64,000 nt of DNA from Siphonodentalium dalli (lineage: Eukaryota; Mollusca; Scaphopoda; Gadilida; Siphonodentaliidae): contig CP136061.1 of the NCBI GenBank assembly GCA_032622095.1, positions 168,585,107-168,649,106 on the forward strand. Direction: 5' to 3'. The notes beneath the pieces were generated by a model that ran no database searches, had not been told where the DNA came from, and worked only from the letters and a program-made list of their open reading frames with translations. Position numbers and translations under genes: made by a program. Within the stretch, counting starts at the first letter, position 1. Each line of letters starts with the position of its first letter. This document shows positions 23,820-34,742 of this stretch, one piece after another.

Positions 23820-24360
23820 TTTAACCCTTTCTGTCTATGCTAATGAGATCTATGTATATTTATTAAATTGAATCCATCAAGGAAGCACGGCGATGCCATG
23901 CTGACTAACCTTTCTCTAAAGTTCATTGCTACACTCGAGGAACATGGGACCAATGAATTCACCTTGACTCCTAAAATGTATGCTCAGAAACCACTAGACC
24001 AGATTTGTTATACTAGGGTGAGCTGGTCAAGAAGGGTCGGGGCTAGGGCACTTACCACTGTCTGTCAAATGAAATTGCTGATATTAAATTCATTAAAACA
24101 TCTTTTCTGTAATCACCTGACTGATTAATTTGACAATTGGTGTGAATGGTCCATGGATAGTTGGGATTCAAATATGTTTAAATGTGGTCGGCTAGTGAAA
24201 AAGGGGCAGAGTTGGACTCTACCCTCTAGTGAAGTTACTGAAAATGCCTTACAAGTTATAACATATTATTACTTAAGTTATTACAGACCATGCACAATGC
24301 ATATTGAGCCCATATTTGCTAAAAGGGGCACTAAGTTAATTCAGATTATATTGGACTAAA
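23820..24360. repeat. fragment of composite repeat (copy D), low similarity
   Basis: AAATTCATTAAAACAT followed by ACCTGACTGATTAAT and GTCCATGGATA (24088-24165) matches 15595-15680 in copy C in order and spacing. The remainder is not recognisable. Confidence 0.5.
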
Positions 24361-24463
24361 AACATGACACTAATGGATTAAAAAAAAAAAATTTGATTAC
24401 AAAACAGCTTTCATATTTTGAGACAACATTTTTAATTGATAACGATTTTCTACTGTCTATCAT

Positions 24464-25072
24464 TATACCCCCACTTTCGAAGAAAATGGGGGGTATACTG
24501 GATTGACTGCGTCCGTCCATCCGTCCGTCCGTCACGCTTTCTCCCTCCGTGTGTCTGGCTTCCGTCCGTCCGTCTGTCCGACCTCATAACTCGAACAACT
24601 ATGAACCGATTTCAATAATTTTGTGTATGCAATCTCTTTAGGACTGCCTCTCCGCATGATGCTAATTACAGTTCGGTCCGACTTTTTTTTTTAAAGTTAC
24701 GCCTCATTTTTGACTTATTTTGACTTAGAAAATTCTGTCTGACTTCATAACTTTAACAAATATGAACCGATATCAATAATTTTTTGTTATACATGCTTTT
24801 CACAATACCCTCTCTACATGATGCGGCTAGGGATTGGCTCAGACTGTTTTTCGTAATATTACACTTCATTTTCGACTTATTTTGACTTGACAAATATGAA
24901 CCAATTTGAATAATTTTTTATGTACAAGTTTCTTGTGACACCATATCGATATTATTAGTCCGAATTTTTCTTTAAAGTTAAAAATCTTTTTTGTTGGGTT
25001 TACGGATAATGCGGGCTGAATTTGCCACGGTGGGTGTATGCTAGCACTCGAGTGCACACCTCTTGTTTTATT
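24464..25072 (+). mobile_element. HINE/pearl-like repeat with TACCCCC hairpin
   Basis: The head hairpin is TATACCCCCA ... TGGGGGGTATA at 24464-24496. GTCCGTCCATCCGTCCGTCC follows. Three monomers each carry CATAACTTTAACAAATATGAACCGATAT-type and CGACTTATTTTGACTT-type words. The tail ends CACACCTCTTGTTTTA at about 25072. The order of parts is the same as in the other copies although the sequence is different. Confidence 0.75.
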
Positions 25073-25299
25073 TAATTAAAAATAAACGCATTTTAAAGAC
25101 AACATCATTTCAATAATCTTTTCTGACCTTGTGACAATATTATTTTTGTAGTTAAAGTATTCTTATACTTTAGTTTTCCAACCAGTAGTTAGTGGAAAAT
25201 GTGTTGTTTTCAGACAAAAAGGTGCATATATTCTCATATTCAGTCAAACTGTTAGCCACATGATTTGACAAGTACTGAATATAGTAAGAAATAAATACA

Positions 25300-25957
25300 T
25301 GCAGTCCAAAAGTTAAAGAAATATTTCTAGTACGGCTCTCCGAATATCTCGTAAATGGTCATCAATCATCTTATTTCTCAGATATTTCTAGAATTATTGA
25401 TAATTACGGTCTTTCATCTCATTTTCTGAATTTCTGTTCTTCGTCATTATTCCCTTCAAAGTTACAGTGGAAACAAATCGTTAAAACTTCACAGAAAGAA
25501 TGCCTTTGTGATGATTGGGAAAGACGCACATCACATGATTCCACATTCAACAGATTTCGTCATGTTCATCTAGATTATTCGCTATCCTCTCTGTGGAAAA
25601 CCTGTCGCAAATACCCAAATTTCTCAGACGATTACCGCATTGTAGCTCAACTAATTTGTTCACCTAATGGTGCCAGTCTGTCTTTCTGTCTTTTTTGACG
25701 AAATTTTGGAATGCGCGTCTCTGAACAAGACAAGAAATGATGTCTGGTATTCAATTCTTGAAAAATTTGGAATTTCTTGTTTTTTAAAACTTAATGCATA
25801 TACTTGTCCAAAACAATTAGAAATTTTCCTGGGAAATTTATCGGATCTACCTCTTGTAGATACAGATCTTGAGTCATATGAAGCTATTCACCTTTTCACT
25901 GTAAGTTGTGCACACTTATGGAGAGAAGCTACATTCCGGAAAGCCAACCGTCCATAG
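25300..25957 (+). pseudogene. LINE (non-LTR retrotransposon) ORF2 C-terminal remnant
   Basis: The frame from about 25300 reads through WKQIVKTSQKECLCDDW and RFRHVHLDYSLSSLWK, then hits a stop near 25699. The continuation is open in another frame from 25667 to a TAG at 25957 (FGISCFLKLNAYTC, FTVSCAHLWREATFRKANRP). The lysine/tryptophan-rich stretch followed by a spaced-cysteine tail is typical of the region after the reverse transcriptase in CR1/RTE-like LINEs. At least one frameshift is present. The 5' part is missing. Confidence 0.5.
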
Positions 25958-26035
25958 ACTCTTATTTTACACAAGAATACATAACTTAGACGTGAATTGA
26001 AATATTTTTACTAAGTTACTTCTGCTTGATGCTAC

Positions 26036-26320
26036 ATTAGCTTAGGGAGCATGTCAAAACCTCTTTCGCATATGCGAAAATAATGTTGATAATGTCGAAA
26101 AACTTTTGACGTAAATGTGCAAAAATGAAATGTCGAAAATGACGAAAAATAATGCGATAACGTCGAAAGCGATTGGCCATAAAACGCTATAACGTCGAAA
26201 CCACAACAGGCTAAACATTTTAGTAAAATGTCGAAACTTTTGACAACGCGAAAGTTACGACGTCGAAACATTGATCGATATTCGCAAACGACGAAAAGTT
26301 AAAACATCGATGCGATGTTG
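26036..26320. repeat. repeat with GCTTAGGGAGCATGTC end and dense GTCGAAA words
   Basis: The end is GCTTAGGGAGCATGTCAAAA at 26039, shared with 33302. The body carries about eight GTCGAAA words on the plus strand between 26090 and 26270, plus ACGAAAA words. The matching element at 33302 has the complementary words (TTTCGAC, TTTTCGTC). No reading frame or clear second terminus was seen. Confidence 0.6.
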
Positions 26321-26749
26321 TTACACTTCATAAATTCGCGCATTTATTTTTGCCTTCCGTGAAATCAGATGCCAGCTGAATTTTGATTGGCTGAACTGTG
26401 TGAAGGAAAATAGTGTTCAGCCAAAGGTTAACATACAAGTACAACGACTTGACAGTTTGACTGTTTTGATAGCTATGAGTTCGCATAACCCTAACTAAAC
26501 AATAGTCAACTCATTCCAAACGTGTGAAGGGGTGACATTTAGCGAAAGGCTATACAAATATATGATGTATACCGGTCCCTCACAACTATGCATGAACTGT
26601 GCGACAGATTTTTGGTGTTGTGATGTCTTCTCAATTAGTGAACAATGGTTTAACTCGTTGGCCAAAACAGCACATTTGATATATAAAATCACAAATCAAG
26701 CGACTTGATGTCATAATAACATCAGTTCAATCATAGCCACGATACCGTG

Positions 26750-27019
26750 ATGAAATCGAATAGATCTATCGTTAGCGGACATAATTTATATGCAGTTGGT
26801 AAATTATTAGACCAGCAGTTCACACAGGTTGACATTGCGAAGTTAGGGTTTTCACAACCACAGATATCACACATCCAATAGAAAAAAGTTGAAATCGATC
26901 AAACAGAAATTTTAAACCAGCTGCACCAACCCACAACGGGAGTGACAACCGTCCATCCAGCAAAACATGGATCCTACATAGAACAAGCCCTCATCACGTT
27001 GTATCAACACCAGACATAG
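26750..27019 (+). pseudogene. small helix-turn-helix protein with one in-frame TAG
   Basis: An ATG at 26750 opens 43 codons containing YAVGKLLDQQFTQVDIAKLG, then FSQPQISHIQ. This is the pattern of an HTH DNA-binding fold like those at the N-terminus of Tc1/mariner and related transposases. A TAG at 26879-26881 interrupts it, but the same frame stays open for another 45 codons to TAG 27017-27019. An AATAAA lies 70 bp downstream (27091-27096). Either a decayed transposase start, or a small gene broken by one point mutation or sequence error. No catalytic domain follows. Confidence 0.4.
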
Positions 27020-27090
27020 AGCCACACCCCTAAGTTCATTGTTTTATAATTATCTATGTATATCATTATCCATGTTTTAATTATTTATTC

Positions 27091-27096
27091 AATAAA
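27091..27096 (+). terminator. AATAAA polyadenylation signal candidate
   Basis: It lies 70 bp after the end of the helix-turn-helix reading frame. A signal this short is common by chance in AT-rich DNA. Confidence 0.3.
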
Positions 27097-27459
27097 GAAT
27101 CGAGAAAAATATAACATTCAACTCCTCTGCCTGTCAATGGTACCCACAAACGTAACTAGGATTGGCCTGGGAAATTACAGTGCTAAAAATAGCACAACAT
27201 AACACGTGCAATTCGTGGAAATTCCAATTTAACAAACTATTATATAATATGTTTTGTATTAACTTAACTTTATAGCATCTGATCGCTGATATATATTTAA
27301 TAAAATGTGTAGATTTGAAATAAAAGTCGCCAACGAATTAATCATGATAACGCTGCGCTTCCGATAATGATTTCATACTTATATTGTGAAAATGAAAGCA
27401 TTGTTTACGACAAAACCACCACCGGGTTTACGGTATTTTCAGAATCCGATAAATAATAA

Positions 27460-28230
27460 AATTTGGTATGTGGGTTTATTAGCCGAAAAGTAAGTTCAAG
27501 TTCGAATTTGGGTTCCGCCCGCCAATTTTCACCGGAGTTATGCCCCTTATTTGACGTTTTTTGACTTAGAAAATCCTTGTAATTTGTTGTCCGGATGATA
27601 ACTTTAGTATAGTTTATCGGAATGAATCCAAATTTGGTATATTACTTTCTCCCACCAAAACACAGGTCAAGTTCGAACTTGGGTTCTGTCCGACCATTTT
27701 TGGCAGAGTTATGCCCCTTTTTCGACTCAGAAAATTCAGTTTTTCTTATGTTTTTTGGTTTCCGGATGATAACCCCGATTTTGGAATATTTATACATATG
27801 TGGATTACATATATCGAAATACAGCTCAAGTCCGAATTTCGTTTTATCCGATAATTTTTGCGAGAGTTATGGCCCCTTTTTTGACGTAATTTGACTTAGA
27901 AAATCCCTGAAATTTGTTGTCCGGATGATAACTTTAGTTAGAGTGAACCGATTTCAATCAAATTTGGTATGTGGGTTTATTAGGAGAAAAGACAGCTCAA
28001 GTTCGAATTTGGGTTCTGTCCGCCAATTTTCACCGGAGTTATGCCCCTTATTTGACGTAATTTGACTTAGAAAATCCCTGAAATTTGTTGTCCGGATGAT
28101 AACTTTACTAGAGCTTATCGGATTCAATGATAATTTGGTATATTACTTTCTCCCACCAAAACACAGGTCAAGTTCAAATTTGAGTTCCGTCCGCCAATTT
28201 TCCCAGTATTTTGCACGCCCAGCGTAGCTC
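27460..28230 (+). repeat. HINE/pearl-like tandem monomers, 4 units
   Basis: Units of about 150-180 bp are marked by GAGTTATGCCCCTT or GAGTTATGGCCCC at about 27535, 27706, 27854 and 28036. Each unit also has TTGTCCGGATGATAAC and AATTTGGTATGTGGGTTT words. There is no (GTCC)n head; the start at 27460 is abrupt, so this copy is truncated. Confidence 0.8.
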
Positions 28231-28239
28231 TTGTATTTT

Positions 28240-29010
28240 AGATACATTAGGTCCCAGCTTTACTTCAGCATTAGTCCTAACAATTTTATAAATTTGAAAA
28301 ATAGACCAACATATTATGGAACTTCAGCCAAATAAATACGTATTATTTTCAATACTGCATTATTAAGTCATACCCAACTATATTTGCAACTGTAACGTTT
28401 ACTTCAGCGATTTGCATTGGAAAACATGTCCATTCAAATTAATCCGACCAATTTTTCTGGACATGTTGTGTGAAGTCAACTGCCAAAATTAATGTGACCT
28501 TCAATTAATAATTCCGTCAGAAACGGTATGGGTAGAAATTGAGTACAAATCTCAGTATAAGCAGGTCATTCACTGACGCACTTGGGTAACTTTGACAAGC
28601 CAATACAGATTACCAATGTGGTCAGTTGATAACCTATATCATATATTTATATCATCAAGAGGAGGTAAACCTATTATATGCCCACTTACAGTAATAATCT
28701 TATGAACATTGCCACAAAAAAAGTTGATAAAACCCCTGATTGGGAACTTGTTAATCGCCGTTATTTTGGCGCGCATCTGTATCTCTCAAATGCCAGGTGC
28801 ACGCGAATTACGTCAGCATTATTCAGAAATTGGGCACGAGGACTGTGTAGCAATCAACATGGTTTGCTACATCGTATACCGTTGTTTGAGTAAACATGAT
28901 TGTATGTCACTTTCTCGGCGATATTCCCTTTCAAGTTTAACCAAAAGTCCACTGACACGATGCCCCGGCTTTGTTTTTATAGTAACTATTGAAAAGATTT
29001 GAACATACAT
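28240..29010. other. intergenic, unassigned short reading frames
   Basis: Two overlapping frames (28678-28893 and 28709-29002) give unrecognised proteins. This may be the upstream part of the LINE remnant at 29021, but no reverse transcriptase motif is seen. Confidence 0.3.
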
Positions 29011-29020
29011 TCAAGAATGC

Positions 29021-29479
29021 ATGGTGGTCAACAATATCGAAATCAAGCAGCTTCGCATTTTACCGGATTATAAAGTCAAATCTGAACGAGAGAATTACCT
29101 ATATCCCTTGATGATAATAGAGCAATTCACAATAATTTACCTTTCCGCACTAGAAACCACAAACTCCCAAAAGAACTCAGGGCTTGGACGAATACGGATT
29201 ATTTGGACAGAATCTGCACTCTGTAATCTCGAAATCGGCTATGAATACCACATGGTACTGAATTGTAGGAAACTTAGCAAACTAAGAATAAAATATCTGA
29301 AACCCTACTTCTATCAGAGACCAAACACTTATAAATTAGTTAAAAACTTGTATTAAGTTTTTATTATAGGATGAAGAAGGTCCTTGAGATATTTAGGTCC
29401 ATATATTGTATTTATATATACAACTCTTCTGTAATGTCTATAATTGACGACCAGAATAAACTTAATTTAATTGAATTGA
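29021..29479 (+). pseudogene. LINE 3' end: ORF2 C-terminus, UTR and short tandem tail
   Basis: Around 29125-29225 one frame reads LPFRTRNHKLPKELRAW, then RICTLCN. After a frameshift the 29021-29356 frame continues LCNLEIGYEYHMVLNCRKL and ends KLVKNLY. This spaced pattern (R.RNHKLP, C..C, E.H..L.C) is typical of the C-terminus of several molluscan LINE families, from memory. About 120 bp of UTR follow, ending AATAAACTTAATTTAATTG and a TTGAATTGAAT-type tail at about 29479. The reverse transcriptase and endonuclease are missing, consistent with 5' truncation. Confidence 0.6.
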
Positions 29480-29480
29480 A

Positions 29481-29826
29481 TAGCCGGGACAACTCTGTTA
29501 GCCGGGACAACTTGGTCCATGTAACAGCATAGATGAAGGAAGGATTTTTAGTCTATGGTAACAGCGAGTTATCCCGGCTAGACATGGAACGTTACACGAT
29601 TTGTTGTGACTTTCATGACGTCAGCCAATAGAATGTTCGCGTCATGTGAGTGACGTCTAATGACCACCCACATTACGCCGTGACTCGTTGATTGACAGCT
29701 AGTTTTGTGCACGTCAACCGAGTAGTCCCGGTTGGCGAGTTGTCTCGACTCATGTAACAGCGCGATCGAGTTGTCCTGCCAGACCGAGTTGACTCGGCTA
29801 GCCGAGTTGTCCCGGCTCATGTAACA
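29481..29826. mobile_element. MITE-like element with AGCCGGGACAACTC ends
   Basis: AGCCGGGACAACTC at 29482 is repeated at about 29499 and occurs inverted (GAGTTGTCCCGGCT) near 29804-29817. GGTCCATGTAACAGC / GGCTCATGTAACA words adjoin. Internal copies occur at about 29565 and 29720-29775. It begins directly after the LINE tail. It is CpG-rich compared with its flanks. No target duplication was defined. Confidence 0.6.
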
Positions 29827-30482
29827 AGCCCCTTAGGTTCATAAAATGTTCGCGGGCGAAAAATACCTTACTACGCAAAAACAATTTTTCATTGTGAAGA
29901 ACATTCTGGGCGGCAGTAAATTCCAAAAGGAGGCCCACATGGGCGGATGTAGTCAATGTAATTTCAAACCAAATAATAGTTTAAATTAGTGTAATTTTGT
30001 TTTTATTTAAACAAGAGAAAACAGAACATCACAATAACAAATGTTTAAACATGAACAAACAGTTCAAAGGAGGGCGGATGCGACAACAAGTCATAATCCT
30101 AGCTTATTTCATAATCAGCCTTAAATGACAGGCTCTTAAAAAGACTGGTGAGTCAATTCTCAGATATGAAGCGATCATTTGTGCATAGGCATTCAAATGC
30201 TTACTTCTGAAATAGACACGTGCTACCAAATCTGTAGGGAGCTTGTTGTCGGCAACATCACATCCGTGTCACCTAATAATTAACAACGGGGACTTCTAAT
30301 CAGGATGGATTATGACACCTTGAGTTTATGACAGTATACCGGTAGGACATTGACTATATACTTATAAGATTATCACACCTTGTCGCCCGACGTATCAGAT
30401 CTCAAACAGACTGAGTAGATTGTCTGGTTAACAATGGGCTCAATCAAACCACATTTATAGTGCCCTCTTTGTGTTTTTCAAC

Positions 30483-30720
30483 ATCATTCTAAAAACGGCA
30501 AGTACACCGCGGCCGAAAGGCAAGTATACCACGGCCTAACGGCAAGTATATCGCGACCGAACGGCAAGTAGGCCTAAACCGCGGCTAAACAGCAATTAAA
30601 CCGCGGACCAACTGCAGTTAGCCGGTGTGGCCGCGATGTTGTTGCAGTTCGGTCGTGGTGGAAACACAAACCGCACCGCGGTTAAGTGGACACTTGTTTT
30701 GTCCAGCGCGGTAGCTAATT
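30483..30720. repeat. degenerate minisatellite, AACGGCAAGTATACCGCGGCC type
   Basis: Five to six imperfect units of about 22-28 bp, each with CGGCAAGTA and CGCGGCC/CGCGACC parts. Complementary words (GTTGTTGCAGTTCGG) and an ACCGCGGTTAAGTGGACACTTG end follow near 30690. That ending resembles the GTTAAAAGGGACACTTA end of the 45.5 kb element, so this may be a related MITE. Confidence 0.55.
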
Positions 30721-30892
30721 GCTTGTTATGGAAATCCCTCATTTAGGTGAGAAGCACCCCAGTATATTGGGGTATATATAAAACGATAATAGTAAAACTA
30801 TTCTGATAAAACTATCGTTGGGGATGACGGGGATAGTCGTTGTGTTGTTTTTTTATAGTTATGTTTTAACTCACCAACACCCCAAAAAATGG

Positions 30893-31510
30893 TATAAGCA
30901 GATAATGTGCGTATTTTCTGGAGAACAGACTGGGAAAATAGGGAAATCTGCATTGGTGTTAACACATCGAAATACTTGAGATACGACTGTTAGCAGATGT
31001 TATACCTAAAATAAGTTTTGTTTATGCAGATAATGTGCGATTGTTAGCAGATTATATACCTAAGATAAGTTTTGTATTAGCAGATAATGTGCTTATTTTT
31101 GGGAGAACATACTGGGAAAATAGGGAAATCTGCATTGTTGTTAACACATCGAAATACTTGAGATACCAATTTTCAAATAGCAAAAGAATGAAATCTGCAT
31201 TGGTGTTAAGACGTAGAAATACTTGAGATAGAAATTTAGTGTGACTAAAACGCTCTTATTTTCAGCACATTATCGACTCAAAATGAAGTCATAGCTAAGA
31301 CACAGACCTTGTATAAGCAGATAATGTGCGTATTTTCGGGAGAACAGACTGGGGAATTGGGAAACCTGCATTGGTGTTAACGCATCGAAATACTTGAAAT
31401 ACCAATTTAGTGTGACTAACTAAAATATAAGTTATGTATAAGCAGAAAATGTGCGTATTTTTGGGAGAACAGACTGGGGAAATAGGCAAATCTGCATTGG
31501 CATTAATATT
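30893..31510. repeat. tandem repeat, ~124-bp monomer, about 4 units
   Basis: GCAGATAATGTGCGTATTTT or close variants begin units near 30898, 31078, 31316 and 31442. Each continues GGGAGAACAGACTGGG, AATCTGCATTGGTGTTAA and CATCGAAATACTTGAGATA. One irregular partial unit is at about 31020. The array has no persistent reading frame. Confidence 0.85.
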
Positions 31511-31810
31511 TACAAATTGAGTGAATGGTTGCTTGGCTTGAGAATGAGGCAAATTAATCGACCAGTCAGCAGGTAATCAGAATGCATTGAAAAAAGGTTC
31601 AAATTGGTGTCAGGCAAAGTTAGTATTTACAAAAGAAGGTAATCAGAATGTATTAAAAAGCTTCAAATTAGTGTCAAGAAAAGTTAATATTTACTAAAGT
31701 ATATTATAATCTCAACAACTTACGACAGAAGGAAAATGTACAAAGAGGCAGTATTTCAGTTATTATCAAATCATCACTGAAATGGAAGATCTGAACATTC
31801 ACAGTATTAA

Positions 31811-32165
31811 GGCAACTAAGCACTGCGGCTCATTGTAAACTATAAAACAGTCTGAATTCGCAATATAAGCGTTGTGTTGATTGTAAAGAAACGGTTCGCT
31901 GGATAAAGAGCGTTATTAGGTTAACCAACCAGAATATGGGAAATATAAAGAGCGTTATTTGTAAGGCAATTTAGCACAGCGGCTCAGTGGATCCGGAGAT
32001 ATGAGTTTTGACGGTGAAGGTCACGCCGCACGAACAAACGGATGGGCCTAGGTTGGTCCTCGTGTGATTCTTCGTGCCCGTACCAAGTTTCGACGAAATC
32101 GGTTTAGCCGTTTTAGAGTCCATCTCGGCCACACACACAGACACACACACAGACACACAAACTTT
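31811..32165 (+). mobile_element. retroelement 3' end with GACACACACACA tail
   Basis: TAAGGCAACTAAGCACTGCGG at 31811 is repeated as TAAGGCAATTTAGCACAGCGG at 31960, and AAAGAGCGTTATT occurs at about 31904 and 31948. The block 32040-32165 contains CCAAGTTTCGACGAAATCGG, TTTAGCCGTTTTAGAGT and a (ACACACAG)n tail. The AAATCGGTTTAGCCGTTTT box just before a simple tail is known from RTE-type LINE/SINE 3' ends in several invertebrate phyla. Confidence 0.55.
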
Positions 32166-32554
32166 CCTCAAATATATATTAGATTGCTTAAACATTTCAA
32201 CTTTCTGCATTCTTTATCCAAATTATCGTTACTTTGACTGTAATGCATGGCAATATCCCCTCTCCAAGTTGAGCTACAGAGTTATTGACATTTACATTGG
32301 AGAAATGTTTTGAAAATTGACAGGCATGTTTAGGATCACTTGAATAAAATTTGAATGACTTGCGATAAAAACACCAGCCATCATGGATTTTACTCTTGGC
32401 TTGACAAACATTTTTCATTCGAAACTTCATTTGGCTCTTCGGATAGACCTCTATAGTATTACTAAAGCATTTCAACTTTTCGCATTCCATTTCGCTTCAT
32501 CATTGGTATTATAATTGCCGAACATGTTATAATTTTTATAATCATATATTTCAG

Positions 32555-32693
32555 GTCACCCTTCTGTGGAATGTATGACTTGTGTCGCCTCAGAAACTCC
32601 ATAGTAAAAATCGGCCTTGACCTTGTCAGCCTACCTCAGAAGGAGAATTCTGTTGATGACATCGAATGTGTGGAATTTGCAATCATGGATTGT
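32555..32693 (+). CDS. candidate internal exon, unknown protein
   Basis: An acceptor (ATATATTTCAG, AG at 32553-32554) and a strong donor (GTGAGT at 32694) bound 139 bp that stay open in one frame: one base, then 46 codons including FCGMYDLCRLRNSIVKIG and VDDIECVEFAIMDC. Codon use looks coding rather than repeat-like. No family is recognised and no neighbouring exon was located, so the gene it belongs to is unknown. Confidence 0.4.
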
Positions 32694-33301
32694 GTGAGTA
32701 TCAGTAGATACAACATATCTTCTAAAAGAAAAATTGACAATTTTTGTCAACCACCTTTTAGAGTGCTATTCACGCAATTGTTTACTTAGGGCAAAAAAAC
32801 AACTTATGTATTTCCTATTACGGTGCCAAATAATTGCAGGTAGGAAGATAGGGATTTTTTGTTTTTTGGTAATATTTAAAAAAAAAAATTCCCGAATAGG
32901 GAAAGAGGGACATTAATGCTTACACTTTACACTTGTGTGAAGGCTGTCCATGTATACTGCAAGTAAACAGTTAATGTAGCACAATAAAATGATAATATTG
33001 TCAGATTTGATATAAAGATGGATATATACTAACACCCTGTCTGATCTACACTGCCAATTTGGTATGTGTCTCGACCATTTTGTTACACCAAGTTTACGAA
33101 CTGGTTATTTGTGCAAGGTCATCTTCGGGAGTTATGAGCGCTTGTACCTATCATGCTGGAGTCAATGAATGATTAGCACAGATTCCTGCATATGTGCAGA
33201 TTGTACACACCCAGTCTCAGGACCAAGGAATAATGCAGACAATTTATAAGCCCTGCATGTTGTTCAGAATATCATGCCCGAATTCCATCAAATGCATATG
33301 T

Positions 33302-33590
33302 GCTTAGGGAGCATGTCAAAACCTTTTTCGCATATGCAAAAAAAAAATGCGGTAAAAGTGTGAAAAATATGGCGTCATTATCACTGCTTTTTTCGATATT
33401 ATCGGAGTTTTTTCGTCATCGCATGCCGTAACGTTGTACGTTTTCGTCAATATTTCGTCATTTTCGTCGTCCTGGTTCGATGTTTTTGCAATTATCGCAC
33501 TTTTGTTTCGCAGTTTCGGAGTTTTGCTCAAATGTTCGCTGTTTTGTTTCGACATTTTTCGCAGTGATTGTTTTTGTCAAGATCGCAGCA
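33302..33590. repeat. second GCTTAGGGAGCATGTC repeat, with TTTTCGAC/TTTTCGTC words
   Basis: It starts GCTTAGGGAGCATGTCAAAA like the copy at 26039 and shares TTTCGCATATGC. The body carries repeated TTTCGTC, TTTCGAC and TTCGCAG words, the opposite strand of the GTCGAAA words in the first copy. A 79-codon minus-strand frame here is a by-product. Confidence 0.6.
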
Positions 33591-33849
33591 TTGTTCCATC
33601 AATATTGCTATAGTGTCGATATGATCGTTTGTGTTACGCCATGTTTGCAAACGGGAAGATGTCGGTGTCCTTGCTGAAATTTCTCAGATAAGAGTTTTTT
33701 GCTGGTAAGAATTTCAATGAACACTTAAAAAACTCTGATTTAATTGGAATTTTTTCCGATATGAAAAAACTCAGATTTGATCGGAGTTCTGTATATTAGT
33801 AAATTTCTCTGATCTTCTAAAATCTTCGATTTGGTTAATATCGGACAAT

Positions 33850-34465
33850 TCAAACCCCGTTTAATTAACTATTATTAATAGAAGTTTAAAGTCCCAAATA
33901 AATGATTCCCAGACCCCGATTTAAATACCGGGTAATAGGATACACATGCTATTTTCCGTGTCACATTTCAAACCTACGTTTTGATGTGGCCGCATATCCG
34001 TGGGTTTACAGTAAAGGTTGAAGCCCCCAATATCTCTTGAAGCAAGTGCTATTAATTGCCACATTGTCGAATTATGACAATACCGTAAACCAGTGCTGTA
34101 GTGGTACAGTAAACAATGCAAATTTTGATTTTGTATAAGTTTTTTGTGTGATTATGTAACTTGTCCTCATTTGGGTCAATGGTCCCGTTTAATTGTGCGA
34201 ACAATTATGAATAAAAGAATACAGGCCCAAAATAAATTATTCCACAACCACGATTTATAGTATACTTTCCGTGTGCCACATAAAGTTTCTACAATTTCAA
34301 TTTGTCTTTCTATATCAAACCCACATTTTAATGTGGACACAAATCAGGGGGTTTACACTACAGTAAAGGTGACAAAGCTCTGAATTTAATTTGCAAAATG
34401 GTTGGATTCTGAGAATACCGTAAACCCAGTGCTAGTAGTGTTGTAAACAATGCAATTATTAACTC
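33850..34465. repeat. diverged tandem duplication, ~325-bp period
   Basis: Unit 1 (33856-34122) and unit 2 (34187-34460) share, in order, CCCGTTTAATT, CCCAAATAAATGATT / CCCAAAATAAATTATTCC, CCGTGTCACAT / CCGTGTGCCACA, ACATTTTAATGTGG-type, GGGTTTACA(GT)AAAGGT, AATACCGTAAACC and GTAAACAATGCAA words. No reading frame. Confidence 0.75.
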
Positions 34466-34481
34466 TTCCTGCCTACTCCCA

Positions 34482-34742
34482 ATGATATCGACAGGTGGTC
34501 GGCTTTTTTCCTGCCAAGGAAAGCCCTCACTGAACTATATGGATTATATCTCCGGCCTTGTGTCATCAGGAGGGTTAAAATTTATTGCCCGTTTATTGCC
34601 TACTCTTGGTCAATCAGTGCTCAGATTAGCCATGCATGAATGCGCCCAGTGTAACTCCCGCGTTCCGACAATCTATTCTGGTCAGTTTTATTTCCCTCCT
34701 GCTGTCGATCAGACGTGGTTACTAAAGGGAGTATTTTTCTGA
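34482..34742 (+). CDS. unidentified 86-codon reading frame
   Basis: An ATG at 34482 opens to a TGA at 34742. The product has 4 cysteines (HECAQCNSR) and hydrophobic stretches. Codon use is mixed rather than AT-biased, which is mildly suggestive. No domain, splice partner, promoter or polyadenylation signal supports it. Treat as hypothetical. Confidence 0.2.
   Translation: MISTGGRLFSCQGKPSLNYMDYISGLVSSGGLKFIARLLPTLGQSVLRLAMHECAQCNSRVPTIYSGQFYFPPAVDQTWLLKGVFF

Noticed and set aside
32120-32160. GACACACACACA tract as an independent microsatellite.
   Set aside because: It directly follows the AAATCGGTTTAGCCG box and is better read as a retroelement tail.
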